Position numbers and translations under genes: made by a program
Shown: piece after piece, positions 1 to 5,567 of the stretch
Layout: each line of letters starts with the position of its first letter
Numbering within the stretch: position 1 is the stretch's first letter
Assembly: GCA_002452515.1 (NCBI GenBank)
Contig: DKEN01000005.1
Span: 9,013-15,350, forward strand
DNA length: 6,338 bases
DNA from: Spartobacteria bacterium UBA6821
GTDB lineage: Bacteria > Verrucomicrobiota > Verrucomicrobiia > Chthoniobacterales > UBA6821
Direction of reading: 5' to 3'
The notes under the pieces: model-generated
Database searches by the model: none
The model's input: only the letters and a program-made list of their open reading frames with translations
What the model was told of the DNA's origin: nothing

Positions 1-2
1 GC

Positions 3-18
3 GCCGCTTCCCAGCGGC
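3..18. terminator. Small hairpin, possible terminator of an upstream gene
   Basis: GCCGCT (3-8) and AGCGGC (13-18) form a perfect 6-base-pair stem with a 4-base loop, followed by the T-rich stretch TTGTTTGACTT on the + strand. This could be a weak intrinsic terminator for a gene lying to the left of the window. The stem is short and the T run is interrupted, so it could also be chance. It lies just upstream of a possible TTG start at 23, which argues mildly that translation of the next gene begins further downstream. Confidence 0.3.
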
Positions 19-58
19 TTGTTTGACTTCGGGGGATGCCTTCCTTATCTGTAGTGGA

Positions 59-391
59 ATGATTCATATCACGGAACAGGCGGCAAAGCATCTGCGGGAG
101 CTTGCACAGGAGAAGGGTTCACCCGGACTGCGCCTCGCTGTGGAAAAAGGAGGTTGCGCCGGACTGCAATACTCCATGAGCCTCGGCGGCCCCCTGCAGG
201 GTGACGAGATCACTGAGCGTGATGGCGCCCTGGTTGCCGTGGATCCGGAAAGCAGTTCTCATCTGGAAGGTTGCACGATTGATTACACCGATGAACTCAC
301 AGGCGCAGGATTTCGAATCATCAATCCCCGGGCCGCAAGGAGTTGCGGCTGCGGAACCTCGTTTGAACCTGGAGAAAAGGGTTCAAACTAG
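59..391 (+). CDS. A-type iron-sulfur cluster carrier (IscA/SufA/ErpA/HesB family)
   Basis: The 110-residue product is the usual size for A-type carrier proteins, which accept Fe-S clusters from a scaffold such as SufBCD and deliver them to client apoproteins in the cytoplasm. The three ligand cysteines of the family are visible: Cys33 in GGCAGLQY, and Cys96 and Cys98 in the C-terminal SCGCGTSF motif. They correspond to Cys35, Cys99 and Cys101 of E. coli IscA. An extra cysteine, Cys72, is not a family ligand. I chose the ATG at 59 because the protein then begins MIHITEQAAKHLREL, the normal N-terminus of the family. An in-frame TTG at 23 would add 12 residues with no family match. No clear Shine-Dalgarno precedes either start. 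The gene lies about 3.7 kb from sufD and faces it, so it is not in the sufBD transcript. The sequence does not decide between SufA, ErpA and IscA, so no symbol is given. Confidence 0.93.
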   Translation: MIHITEQAAKHLRELAQEKGSPGLRLAVEKGGCAGLQYSMSLGGPLQGDEITERDGALVAVDPESSSHLEGCTIDYTDELTGAGFRIINPRAARSCGCGTSFEPGEKGSN

Positions 392-435
392 AAGGCAGCC
401 AACCAACTTCCTCCACTCCACGCTTTTCACCTCGC

Positions 436-2007
436 ATGTCAGATAAAAATCTCTACGGCTTTCACGGTCATGGCGGACACCGTCGGGGCGGGGACTCCTC
501 GGATGGACTCTTCGGCTGGACGATCTTCATCTTCCTGCTGATAGGGCTCGTTTTCCTCTGCTGGATGGGAAGTTACTACATTTTCGCCCGCCCCGAGAAA
601 GCCTCAAACTACCGCCTGCTTTACCGTCTCCACAAACTGGAGCCCCCCCAGCGTTTTGAAATCACTGCCGCTCCGCGCGGAGAATTTCTCAAACCAAGCC
701 AGCTCCTTGAGCGCTTCGGGGAAATGACCCCCGGCGAAATCGCCCGCAACAACGAAAGCTTGCTGAGGGCTTTCATCCGCAACTATCACCAGAACCGCGA
801 TCTGGTTCCCTATGCGGTGGGCACCTACCGGGTCATTGGAACCTTGCCCCTTTCGGATCAGACGTTCTGCAGTTCCGGAGTAGTGGCCCTGCTTCAGGCC
901 GTTGAGCAGCCGGAAGTACTGCTGGAACAGCTCTTCACCGCGAACGAAAAAAATATCCCGGCTCTCCCCGATGTAGCGGTCCATTCGCGTGGCCTTGAAC
1001 TGGAAAAACCGCTCGATCTTTCCGCCATCGTTCATATCGACCGACTTCCCGACAACCGCATCAAATTGAGCACGATGCCGCTGCTCTACGGCACCTACGG
1101 ATCAGCTCAAGGGAAGGCCAGCTTCTCCTTGGAGCCCCCGGACACTCTCAATCTCGATGCGGGACTTCCCGTGGTGAAGGTTTCTGACATTGAACAGCTC
1201 TCCGGCGGTACACTCGCCCTTCTGAAGGGGAGCAAAAAAGCGGGCAACCTCACTCGGATCACCAACGAAATTCCAACCCCAACTCCAATTCCTGAGCCAT
1301 CGGTGGCCAAGGCCATTCCGGTAGAGACTCCCGATTCCCCTACAATCCCGAACACGAATGCCGCAGCAGTTGATCAGCCGCCTGTGGCCCGTGCGATTCC
1401 CGTTCAAGAACCTGCCGTACTTCCGGCCATCCCAATCGGAACTCCTCTCCCAACCCCAGTGCCGGTGATCACCCCGACACCAACTCCAGTTCCGACACCA
1501 GTTCCGACCCCGGTCGCCACGCCTGTTCCAGTCGCTCCTGTGGCAACGCCAAAACTGGTGGCACCCGTCGTCGTACCGCCGACCCCGACCATGACGAATG
1601 GCATTGCGCTCTCTGCGACCAATCCTGCCATCACACCCGCCGAAACATGGCCTGTCTATGCACCTGGAAAAATGCCGCGGGGGGCCCTGCTGGATCCGAC
1701 GGATACCATGGAACTGGCCTCCGAGGGAACCCCACGCGAACGCCACTATCTCCGAGGACATTTTTCCGTCACTGCCTCCGGCAACGGTAAAGCCGTCCTC
1801 CGCCCGGAGAGCGCGCTGGCGGGCCTTCCGCTGGGCCCAAGTTCCAAGATCCGCGTCATCGTTGAATTTCCCGCAGGAGAGGAGCCACCGCCCGAGGGGA
1901 ACTCCATCTCCCGCGACGGTCTGCGACCCTTCCAGATCACCTCTGTAAAACGCGGCGATGACGGTCAGATCAATGTCTATGCCCGTGAAGTAACGAGGGG
2001 AGAGTAG
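436..2007 (+). CDS. Uncharacterised single-pass membrane protein with a Pro/Thr/Val-rich linker
   Basis: I do not recognise a function. The 523-residue protein has a short His/Gly-rich N-terminus (HGHGGHRRGGD, residues 10-20) and one strongly hydrophobic segment at about 26-50, which looks like an uncleaved anchor. Then comes a folded-looking region (about 55-275) containing RPEKASNYRLLYRLHKLEPP, and a low-complexity Pro/Thr/Val/Ala linker (about 279-386). A second compact region (about 404-523) has alternating beta-type patterns such as SKIRVIVEFPAG. The layout suggests an inner-membrane anchor with two domains outside the cytoplasm joined by an extended linker, but orientation is inferred. 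The motif VA(K/R)AIPV occurs twice (290-296 and 317-323). The region around 55-200 is charged and does not look like a typical enzyme core. It begins 44 bases after the A-type carrier and ends 13 bases before the methyltransferase, so co-transcription is likely. No Shine-Dalgarno is evident before the ATG at 436. Long open frames on the opposite strand here are by-products of the proline codons. Confidence 0.85.
   Translation: MSDKNLYGFHGHGGHRRGGDSSDGLFGWTIFIFLLIGLVFLCWMGSYYIFARPEKASNYRLLYRLHKLEPPQRFEITAAPRGEFLKPSQLLERFGEMTPGEIARNNESLLRAFIRNYHQNRDLVPYAVGTYRVIGTLPLSDQTFCSSGVVALLQAVEQPEVLLEQLFTANEKNIPALPDVAVHSRGLELEKPLDLSAIVHIDRLPDNRIKLSTMPLLYGTYGSAQGKASFSLEPPDTLNLDAGLPVVKVSDIEQLSGGTLALLKGSKKAGNLTRITNEIPTPTPIPEPSVAKAIPVETPDSPTIPNTNAAAVDQPPVARAIPVQEPAVLPAIPIGTPLPTPVPVITPTPTPVPTPVPTPVATPVPVAPVATPKLVAPVVVPPTPTMTNGIALSATNPAITPAETWPVYAPGKMPRGALLDPTDTMELASEGTPRERHYLRGHFSVTASGNGKAVLRPESALAGLPLGPSSKIRVIVEFPAGEEPPPEGNSISRDGLRPFQITSVKRGDDGQINVYAREVTRGE
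1270..1593 (+). repeat. Low-complexity Pro/Thr/Val linker-coding repeat
   Basis: This part of the membrane protein gene encodes residues 279-386, built largely from PTP, PVP and TPV steps. The densest part (about 1450-1560) consists of degenerate 12-base units such as CCGACACCAGTT followed by CCGACCCCGGTC. Such coding repeats can change length by slippage without shifting frame, because units are multiples of three. The product is probably an extended, flexible spacer that lets the C-terminal domain reach away from the membrane. Confidence 0.8.
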
Positions 2008-2009
2008 TT

Positions 2010-2025
2010 GGGAGAAAGGGATGAA
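2010..2025 (+). repeat. GGGAGAAAGGGATGAA repeat carrying the methyltransferase start signals
   Basis: The sequence GGGAGAAAGGGATGAA recurs at 3332-3348 as GGGATAAAAGGGATGAA, with one mismatch and one extra A. Here the element supplies both a Shine-Dalgarno-like GGAG (2011-2014, six bases from the ATG) and the ATG at 2021. At the second copy the equivalent ATG opens only a five-codon frame. This is a short dispersed motif, and whether it is one member of a genome-wide family cannot be decided from one window. Confidence 0.5.
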
Positions 2026-3322
2026 ACTTGAAATGCAGAAATCAGAGCCGCCAGAAATTTCATCAAAAAATCAAGAATTCAGGAAAAAAGGGAACTCACC
2101 GATCTGTGATCTCGCTCATCTTTCTGTCTCCCCCGCTTCTCCTCAAGTTTCAGCTTTCAAGTTTCAGGCTTCCTCTTCCTCCTCCCCACTGCTGCCGATT
2201 CTTCTGAAGGAAATCGATGAGGCAGGAGGAGCGATCCCTTTCCGCCGGTTTATGGAGTTGGCGCTCTATCATCCTGAGCTCGGCTACTACGCTTCGGGAC
2301 GGGCAAAGATCGGGAAGGAAGGGGATTTTTTTACCAGCGTCAGCGTCGGGCGAATCTATGGCCGCCTGCTGGCCTCCATCTGTCGGGAAGCCTGGGAACT
2401 GCTGGGCACTCCTTCTGAATTCACCATCATCGAGCAGGGTGCCAATGACGGGACGATGGCCTTGGATATTCTGGAGGCTCTGACCGAATCGAACGACGCT
2501 TGCGCCGCAGCTCTCCGCTACCTCATCGTGGAACCGTTTTCTCTGAATCGGGAACGACAGCAGCAGAAGCTGGCTGCCTTCTCTCGGGTCTCCTGGATCG
2601 CTTCGCTGGAGGAACTTTCCTGCTTCAGCGGCATCCATCTCTCCAGTGAACTCCTTGATGCATTTCCCGTCGATTCCCTCCGCTGGAATGGTGAGTCCTG
2701 GGAGGAGGAAGTCGTCGCCGCACCCGATGATCAACTGTGCTGGAAAACCCGGTCTGTTTCCGATCCCGATCTAGCCATGGCGGCAGCATTGCTCCCGACG
2801 AATCTTGCCACAGGTTTCCGCGTCGAGGTGAATCCCGGGATGCGCCCCTGGCTCCACTCTTTACATCGGAAAATGGACCGTGGCCTGATCCTGACCGTTG
2901 ATTACGGCCAGAGTGGGGAGGATCGCTACGCACCCCACCGGGCCGACGGGACCTTGCTTGCCTATCAGGCCCATCAACGGTTCGATGATCCCCTCCCCGA
3001 ACCCGGCTTGCGCGACATCACGGCTCAGGTCGATTTCACAACACTGGGGCGGCAGGCACGAGAAGAGGGCTTTGAAATCCTCGGCTACTCCGACCAACAT
3101 CACTTTCTGGTTGGGGCTGCGGAACCTTGGCTCCGCTCTCTGGGTGATCTGTTGGGAGGTTCAACTCCTAACACACAGAAAGACCTCCGTTCACTCCAAA
3201 CTCTCCTCCATCCCTCAACGATGGGAAGTCAGTTCAAAGCCATCGCCTTCGGAAAAAACTTCCCGGCATCTCCCCAGCTCTCCTGTTTCAAGTTTCAGAG
3301 ACCGGGCGTCGAGGTATTGTAA
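2021..3322 (+). CDS. MidA/NDUFAF7-family SAM-dependent methyltransferase with repeat-derived ends
   Basis: The 433-residue product belongs to the MidA family (COG1565, formerly DUF185). Diagnostic blocks are FMELALYHPELGYY (77-90), KEGDFFTSVSVGRIYG (99-114), the SAM-binding segment IIEQGANDGTMALDIL (136-151), SSELLDAFPVD (208-218), LTVDYG (291-296) and the GTLLAYQAH (310-318) to DITAQVDF (332-339) signature. The mitochondrial member NDUFAF7 methylates an arginine of complex I subunit NDUFS2; the substrate of bacterial members is unsettled. The conserved domain covers about residues 57-412. Residues 1-55 and 413-433 are not family-like and are encoded by short repeats that also occur outside genes. 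The ATG at 2021 has a GGAG six bases upstream. No in-frame ATG lies between 2033 and residue 78, which is already inside the conserved block, so 2021 or 2033 is the only plausible AUG start unless a rare codon near 2190 is used. It follows the membrane protein gene by 13 bases. Confidence 0.92.
   Translation: MKLEMQKSEPPEISSKNQEFRKKGNSPICDLAHLSVSPASPQVSAFKFQASSSSSPLLPILLKEIDEAGGAIPFRRFMELALYHPELGYYASGRAKIGKEGDFFTSVSVGRIYGRLLASICREAWELLGTPSEFTIIEQGANDGTMALDILEALTESNDACAAALRYLIVEPFSLNRERQQQKLAAFSRVSWIASLEELSCFSGIHLSSELLDAFPVDSLRWNGESWEEEVVAAPDDQLCWKTRSVSDPDLAMAAALLPTNLATGFRVEVNPGMRPWLHSLHRKMDRGLILTVDYGQSGEDRYAPHRADGTLLAYQAHQRFDDPLPEPGLRDITAQVDFTTLGRQAREEGFEILGYSDQHHFLVGAAEPWLRSLGDLLGGSTPNTQKDLRSLQTLLHPSTMGSQFKAIAFGKNFPASPQLSCFKFQRPGVEVL
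2022..2033 (-). repeat. Inverted copy of the TTTCAAG heptamer repeat at the methyltransferase start
   Basis: TGAAACTTGAAA here is the exact reverse complement of TTTCAAGTTTCA at 2155-2166 and 3286-3297. It overlaps the proposed start codon and first codons of the methyltransferase gene. With 2155-2166 it forms a 12-base inverted repeat 121 bases apart, and the similarity continues imperfectly inwards (GCAGAAA against GCTGAAA). Confidence 0.7.
2132..2168 (+). repeat. Tandem TTTCAAG/TTTCAGN heptamers with flank, N-terminal copy
   Basis: Positions 2141-2168 are four heptamers in a row: CCTCAAG, TTTCAGC, TTTCAAG and TTTCAGG. Together with the preceding CCCGCTTCT this segment is matched at 3263-3298 (27 of 36 bases identical by hand count). 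Read in the methyltransferase frame it gives PASPQVSAFKFQ (residues 38-49). This is typical of short intergenic repeats, but here it lies inside an open frame, before the conserved domain. Confidence 0.75.
3263..3299 (+). repeat. TTTCAAG/TTTCAGN repeat with flank, C-terminal copy
   Basis: This is the second copy of the segment at 2132-2167, in the same reading frame, 377 codons later. It encodes PASPQLSCFKFQ (residues 415-426), against PASPQVSAFKFQ at the N-terminal end. The last 13 bases (3286-3298) are identical to 2155-2167. It lies beyond the natural family end at MGSQFKAIAFGK (401-412), so it adds a tail of about 21 residues before the TAA at 3320. Confidence 0.75.
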
Positions 3323-3331
3323 CTATTCACA

Positions 3332-3348
3332 GGGATAAAAGGGATGAA
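3332..3348 (+). repeat. Second copy of the GGGAnAAAGGGATGAA motif
   Basis: GGGATAAAAGGGATGAA lies in the 32-base gap between the methyltransferase and the small secreted protein. It matches 2010-2025. Its ATG at 3344 opens only MKVM before a TGA that overlaps the GTG start of the next gene. The GAAGG at 3346-3350, four bases before that GTG, may act as its ribosome binding site. Confidence 0.5.
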
Positions 3349-3354
3349 GGTGAT

Positions 3355-3954
3355 GTGAAGCCACGGTTCACCCTTGCTGAGGTTAGAAAGGGATTCTATA
3401 GCTCGCTTGTGAAACCGGTATTTTTTATACTCTACTTCGTTTGTTGTCTCACTACATACGCCGATAAGGAAGATGATTGGATGGCTCCACCGGATGGTTT
3501 TCAGTGGCCCAAGGAATCAGGCGCCGGATTCATATCAGACTCCACTTTGAAAGTTGCTGACTTAACTCCAAAACAACTCAACTCCCTACGAAACATCTGG
3601 ACAGAATCAGAAGGTGATACCCTTCCCTCTGGATTTGATGTCATGAAGGCCGATCTTCATCACGATGGAAAACAAGAGTTATTTTTATGTGACATCACAG
3701 GAAGTGGAACCGGTGGTTTTTCTTACAAAATCCTTGAACCAACAAAGGATGGATTCAAATACATCGGTGATGTCGGAGGAGGAATTATTTTAGATAAACC
3801 GTTTAATGGCTGGTTACAAATTGAGTGTTCGTGGCGTTTAGGCGGCGGCGAACGCGAACGATCCTTACTTCGCTATATCGACGGGCAATACAAAGTCGTT
3901 AGAAGGGAAATTCATAACTTTATGGATGGCACCGTAAAAGTGGAGAACGAGTGA
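3355..3954 (+). CDS. Small putative secreted protein of unknown function, AT-rich
   Basis: The 199-residue product is not recognised. A hydrophobic segment (VFFILYFVCCLTTYA, about residues 22-36) followed by DKEDDW resembles a Sec signal peptide with cleavage after TYA, so the mature protein is probably periplasmic or exported. The mature part is hydrophilic, with two conspicuous turns: DLHHDGKQELFL (about 101-112), which resembles the Asp-rich loops of FG-GAP/VCBS-type repeats, and Gly-rich DITGSGTGGFSY and DVGGGIIL. One possible repeat unit is not enough to call a propeller. The GTG at 3355 has GAAGG four bases upstream. A second in-frame GTG at 3409 would place the signal peptide at the very N-terminus (MKPVFFILYF) and is a credible alternative, although it lacks a close Shine-Dalgarno. 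Base composition differs from the neighbours: 25/60 and 24/60 G+C at 3541-3600 and 3661-3720, against 38-40/60 in sampled rows of the two upstream genes. It may be a recent arrival. Confidence 0.72.
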   Translation: MKPRFTLAEVRKGFYSSLVKPVFFILYFVCCLTTYADKEDDWMAPPDGFQWPKESGAGFISDSTLKVADLTPKQLNSLRNIWTESEGDTLPSGFDVMKADLHHDGKQELFLCDITGSGTGGFSYKILEPTKDGFKYIGDVGGGIILDKPFNGWLQIECSWRLGGGERERSLLRYIDGQYKVVRREIHNFMDGTVKVENE

Positions 3955-3972
3955 TCCTCAACGCTTCGGAGA

Positions 3973-4078
3973 AAAGGCGCAGGGATTTTGGATGCGGAAG
4001 CAGGCGCGCAAGCGAAGGCGTAGTCTTCCTACGCCGAGCGCGCAGCAACGAACTTCCGCGCCAAAAGCGCAAGCCTTT
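3973..4078. repeat. Nested palindrome between convergent genes
   Basis: Five paired blocks are arranged symmetrically around the loop TCTTC (4024-4028). They are GGCGTAG 4017-4023 with CTACGCC 4029-4035, GCGCGC 4004-4009 with 4038-4043, GCGGAAG 3994-4000 with CTTCCGC 4053-4059, TTTTGG 3986-3991 with CCAAAA 4061-4066, and AAAGGC 3973-3978 with GCCTTT 4073-4078. The blocks are separated by small bulges. The element fills the gap between the secreted-protein gene (ends 3954) and sufD (stop codon 4077-4079) and touches the sufD stop. In RNA, either strand could fold into one long hairpin. It could act as a bidirectional terminator or 3' stabiliser, or be a REP-like dispersed element. Neither side has a strong T run, which weakens the simple terminator reading. 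Confidence 0.7.
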
Positions 4079-5405
4079 ACAGACTGAGCTTGCGGTCGAG
4101 AATCTGTCCCAACTGTTCTTCCAGCGTTGGATTTTCCAGGCGTCCTAGCACGGTTCCGAAGAATCCGCGCACGATCAACTGCGCTGCCTGCTGCGGAGGA
4201 ATACCCCGGGCGAGCATGTAGAAGAGTTCATCCTCGTTGAGCTCACCGGAGGTTGCTCCGTGGGTACAACGGACATTGTCAGCCAGGATCTCGAGACCGG
4301 GCATGGAATTCGCCTCGGCTTCGTCGCTGAGCATGAGATTGCGCACCTTCTGATAGGCGTCGGTTTCATGTGCTCCCTCCTCGACCTTGATGAGTCCGGC
4401 AAAAATTGTTCGGGCGGCATCGCTCAGCGCATTGTGATAGAGGAGATCGCTCGTGGCACGAGGAGCAAAATGATCCTGGAAGGTTCGTTGGTCGATCTCG
4501 CGGTCAGCACTTGCGGGATTGATCGAGAGCATGACACTGCGTGACCCCTCGCCGAGCAGATGACTGTCGCTCTCACCACGGATGTAGGTGCCACCGAAGT
4601 TCATTTGTAGCGCCGTGGAGGTGCCGTTCCTGGCAACTTCCGTTGTGTTGAGGTGAAAGGCTGTTGTCTTGTCACTCCAGTCCTGCACGCCGACATAGGT
4701 CAGTCGGGAATCTGCACCAAGAGTGAGATCGTTCACCGCAACGGCCAGCGAGCGTTCATCGGAAGCGGAAACAAAGCGGTCGATGACTGTGGCCGAGGCC
4801 CCTTCATCGAGGACGATAAGCGTGTGCGGGAAGATGGCGGTGTTCTCCCCTTCGACCCAATGCCAGATCTCAATCGGCTGCTCAATCACCACACCTTTTG
4901 GAACATAGAGGAAGGCTCCCGTGCGGAGACGCGCGCGGTGCAGAGCAGCAAATTTCTTCGAACCAAGGCGCACCGGAGTGCTCATGAAGTGCTGTTTGAA
5001 AAGTGCTTCATGCTCGCGGGCAGCCTCCTCCAGCGATAGCAGAAGAACTCCTTCGGGAAGCCCACCGACTTGCTGTTGGATCAGCTTTTCATTGGCAAAA
5101 ATCAGCTTGGCGGCGACATCATTGAATCCGACGGAACGCGCCACGAGCGCCGCTTTGTTCTCCACAGCGGTGGCTTGGGTGAAATCGGCAAGATTGATCG
5201 CCTTCAGATTGGCGAAGCGCCATGGCTCGTCGGTCCGTTTCGGTTGCGGGATTTTCAGAAAATCGGCCCAAGCGGCCTGCTGATCGCGTCGAAACCACTC
5301 CGGCCAGGTGGCAGTGGGAACAGGGGGAACGAGAGTGATGCCCTCCGTTGGGAAAGAAAGGATGGTGTCCGCAGTAGGGACTTCGGGAGATGCCATAAGA
5401 GTCAT
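4077..5405 (-). CDS. sufD: Fe-S cluster assembly protein SufD
   Basis: The 442-residue product is a full-length SufD, partner of SufB and SufC in the cytoplasmic SUF complex that builds Fe-S clusters. The N-terminal helical region carries the family segment PQPKRTDEPWRFANL (53-67). The central part is the beta-helix typical of SufB and SufD. The C-terminal core contains SDAARTIFAGLIKV, the motif VRCTHGATSG and the helix ELFYMLARGIPPQQA. His382 in CTHGATSG lines up with His360 of E. coli SufD, a residue implicated in cluster assembly. SufB-type cysteine and His-Glu pairs at the SufB positions are absent, which separates it from its paralogue. The ATG at 5405 is used here; a second ATG at 5396 would give MASPEV. 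Neither has an obvious Shine-Dalgarno. The gene is downstream of sufB on the same strand, separated by 162 bases that contain an inverted repeat, and sufC is not between them. Confidence 0.95.
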   Translation of the reverse strand: MTLMASPEVPTADTILSFPTEGITLVPPVPTATWPEWFRRDQQAAWADFLKIPQPKRTDEPWRFANLKAINLADFTQATAVENKAALVARSVGFNDVAAKLIFANEKLIQQQVGGLPEGVLLLSLEEAAREHEALFKQHFMSTPVRLGSKKFAALHRARLRTGAFLYVPKGVVIEQPIEIWHWVEGENTAIFPHTLIVLDEGASATVIDRFVSASDERSLAVAVNDLTLGADSRLTYVGVQDWSDKTTAFHLNTTEVARNGTSTALQMNFGGTYIRGESDSHLLGEGSRSVMLSINPASADREIDQRTFQDHFAPRATSDLLYHNALSDAARTIFAGLIKVEEGAHETDAYQKVRNLMLSDEAEANSMPGLEILADNVRCTHGATSGELNEDELFYMLARGIPPQQAAQLIVRGFFGTVLGRLENPTLEEQLGQILDRKLSL

Positions 5406-5567
5406 GAAATTGTTGTTTTAGAAATTAGCGGCAAAAAGGGAGTTTCTCGCGCAGAGGCGCGGAGATCGCAGTGAATAAAAATATGATGCTTCTCCCTCTT
5501 CGCGCCTCTGCGGCTCTGCGGGATATTTCTATTTTCATGCAAATCTGGAGGCTGAATTAATAACGGG
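5406..5567. other. sufB-sufD intergenic region
   Basis: This 162-base gap holds no credible coding frame. Its main content is the octamer inverted repeat at 5450-5520. The rest is AT-rich. I see no convincing promoter for sufD on the - strand: a TTGCAT-like hexamer (5537-5542 read in reverse) lacks a matching -10 element at normal spacing. Cotranscription of sufD with sufB is therefore the default reading. Confidence 0.6.
5450..5520. repeat. Octameric inverted repeat in the sufB-sufD gap
   Basis: CGCAGAGGCGCG (5450-5461) and CGCGCCTCTGCG (5501-5512) are a perfect 12-base inverted repeat with 39 bases between them, followed by a further GCTCTGCG (5513-5520). Each arm is made of degenerate octamers such as CGCAGAGG, CGCGGAGA, CGCCTCTG and CGGCTCTG. 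Repeats of the CGCAGAGN type are, from general knowledge, dispersed in many bacterial genomes. In the sufB-sufD transcript the arms could form a hairpin that stabilises the upstream mRNA or reduces read-through into sufD. Confidence 0.75.

Noticed and set aside
23..58. Upstream TTG start for the A-type carrier
   Set aside because: It adds 12 residues unlike any A-type protein and starts five bases after a hairpin. The ATG at 59 gives the normal family N-terminus.
1102..1761. Long open frame on the - strand opposite the linker-coding region
   Set aside because: Its product is a Trp/Arg/Gly-rich, low-complexity string that arises from reading proline and threonine codons in reverse. The + strand gene has coherent domains and a membrane segment.
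2141..2168. Tandem heptamers considered as a CRISPR array or protein-binding iteron array
   Set aside because: Units are only seven bases, contiguous and without spacers, so this is not CRISPR. Too few units and no replication or partition gene are present to support iterons.
3344..3358. Four-residue minigene MKVM as a leader peptide
   Set aside because: It has a purine-rich upstream stretch and overlaps the next start, but its sequence comes from a repeat and carries no attenuator-like structure. It is mentioned only as a possible coupling element.
3951..4148. Possible 65-residue gene starting with GTG overlapping the stop of the secreted-protein gene
   Set aside because: It runs through the nested palindrome and into the 3' end of sufD on the other strand. 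The product is Arg-rich with no domain-like pattern.
4653..5039. Open frames on the + strand inside sufD
   Set aside because: These lie opposite strongly conserved SufD coding sequence and have no family-like features. They are shadows.
5520..5567. Promoter for sufD on the - strand
   Set aside because: A TTGCAT hexamer is present, but the correct distance downstream is GC-rich with no -10-like element.
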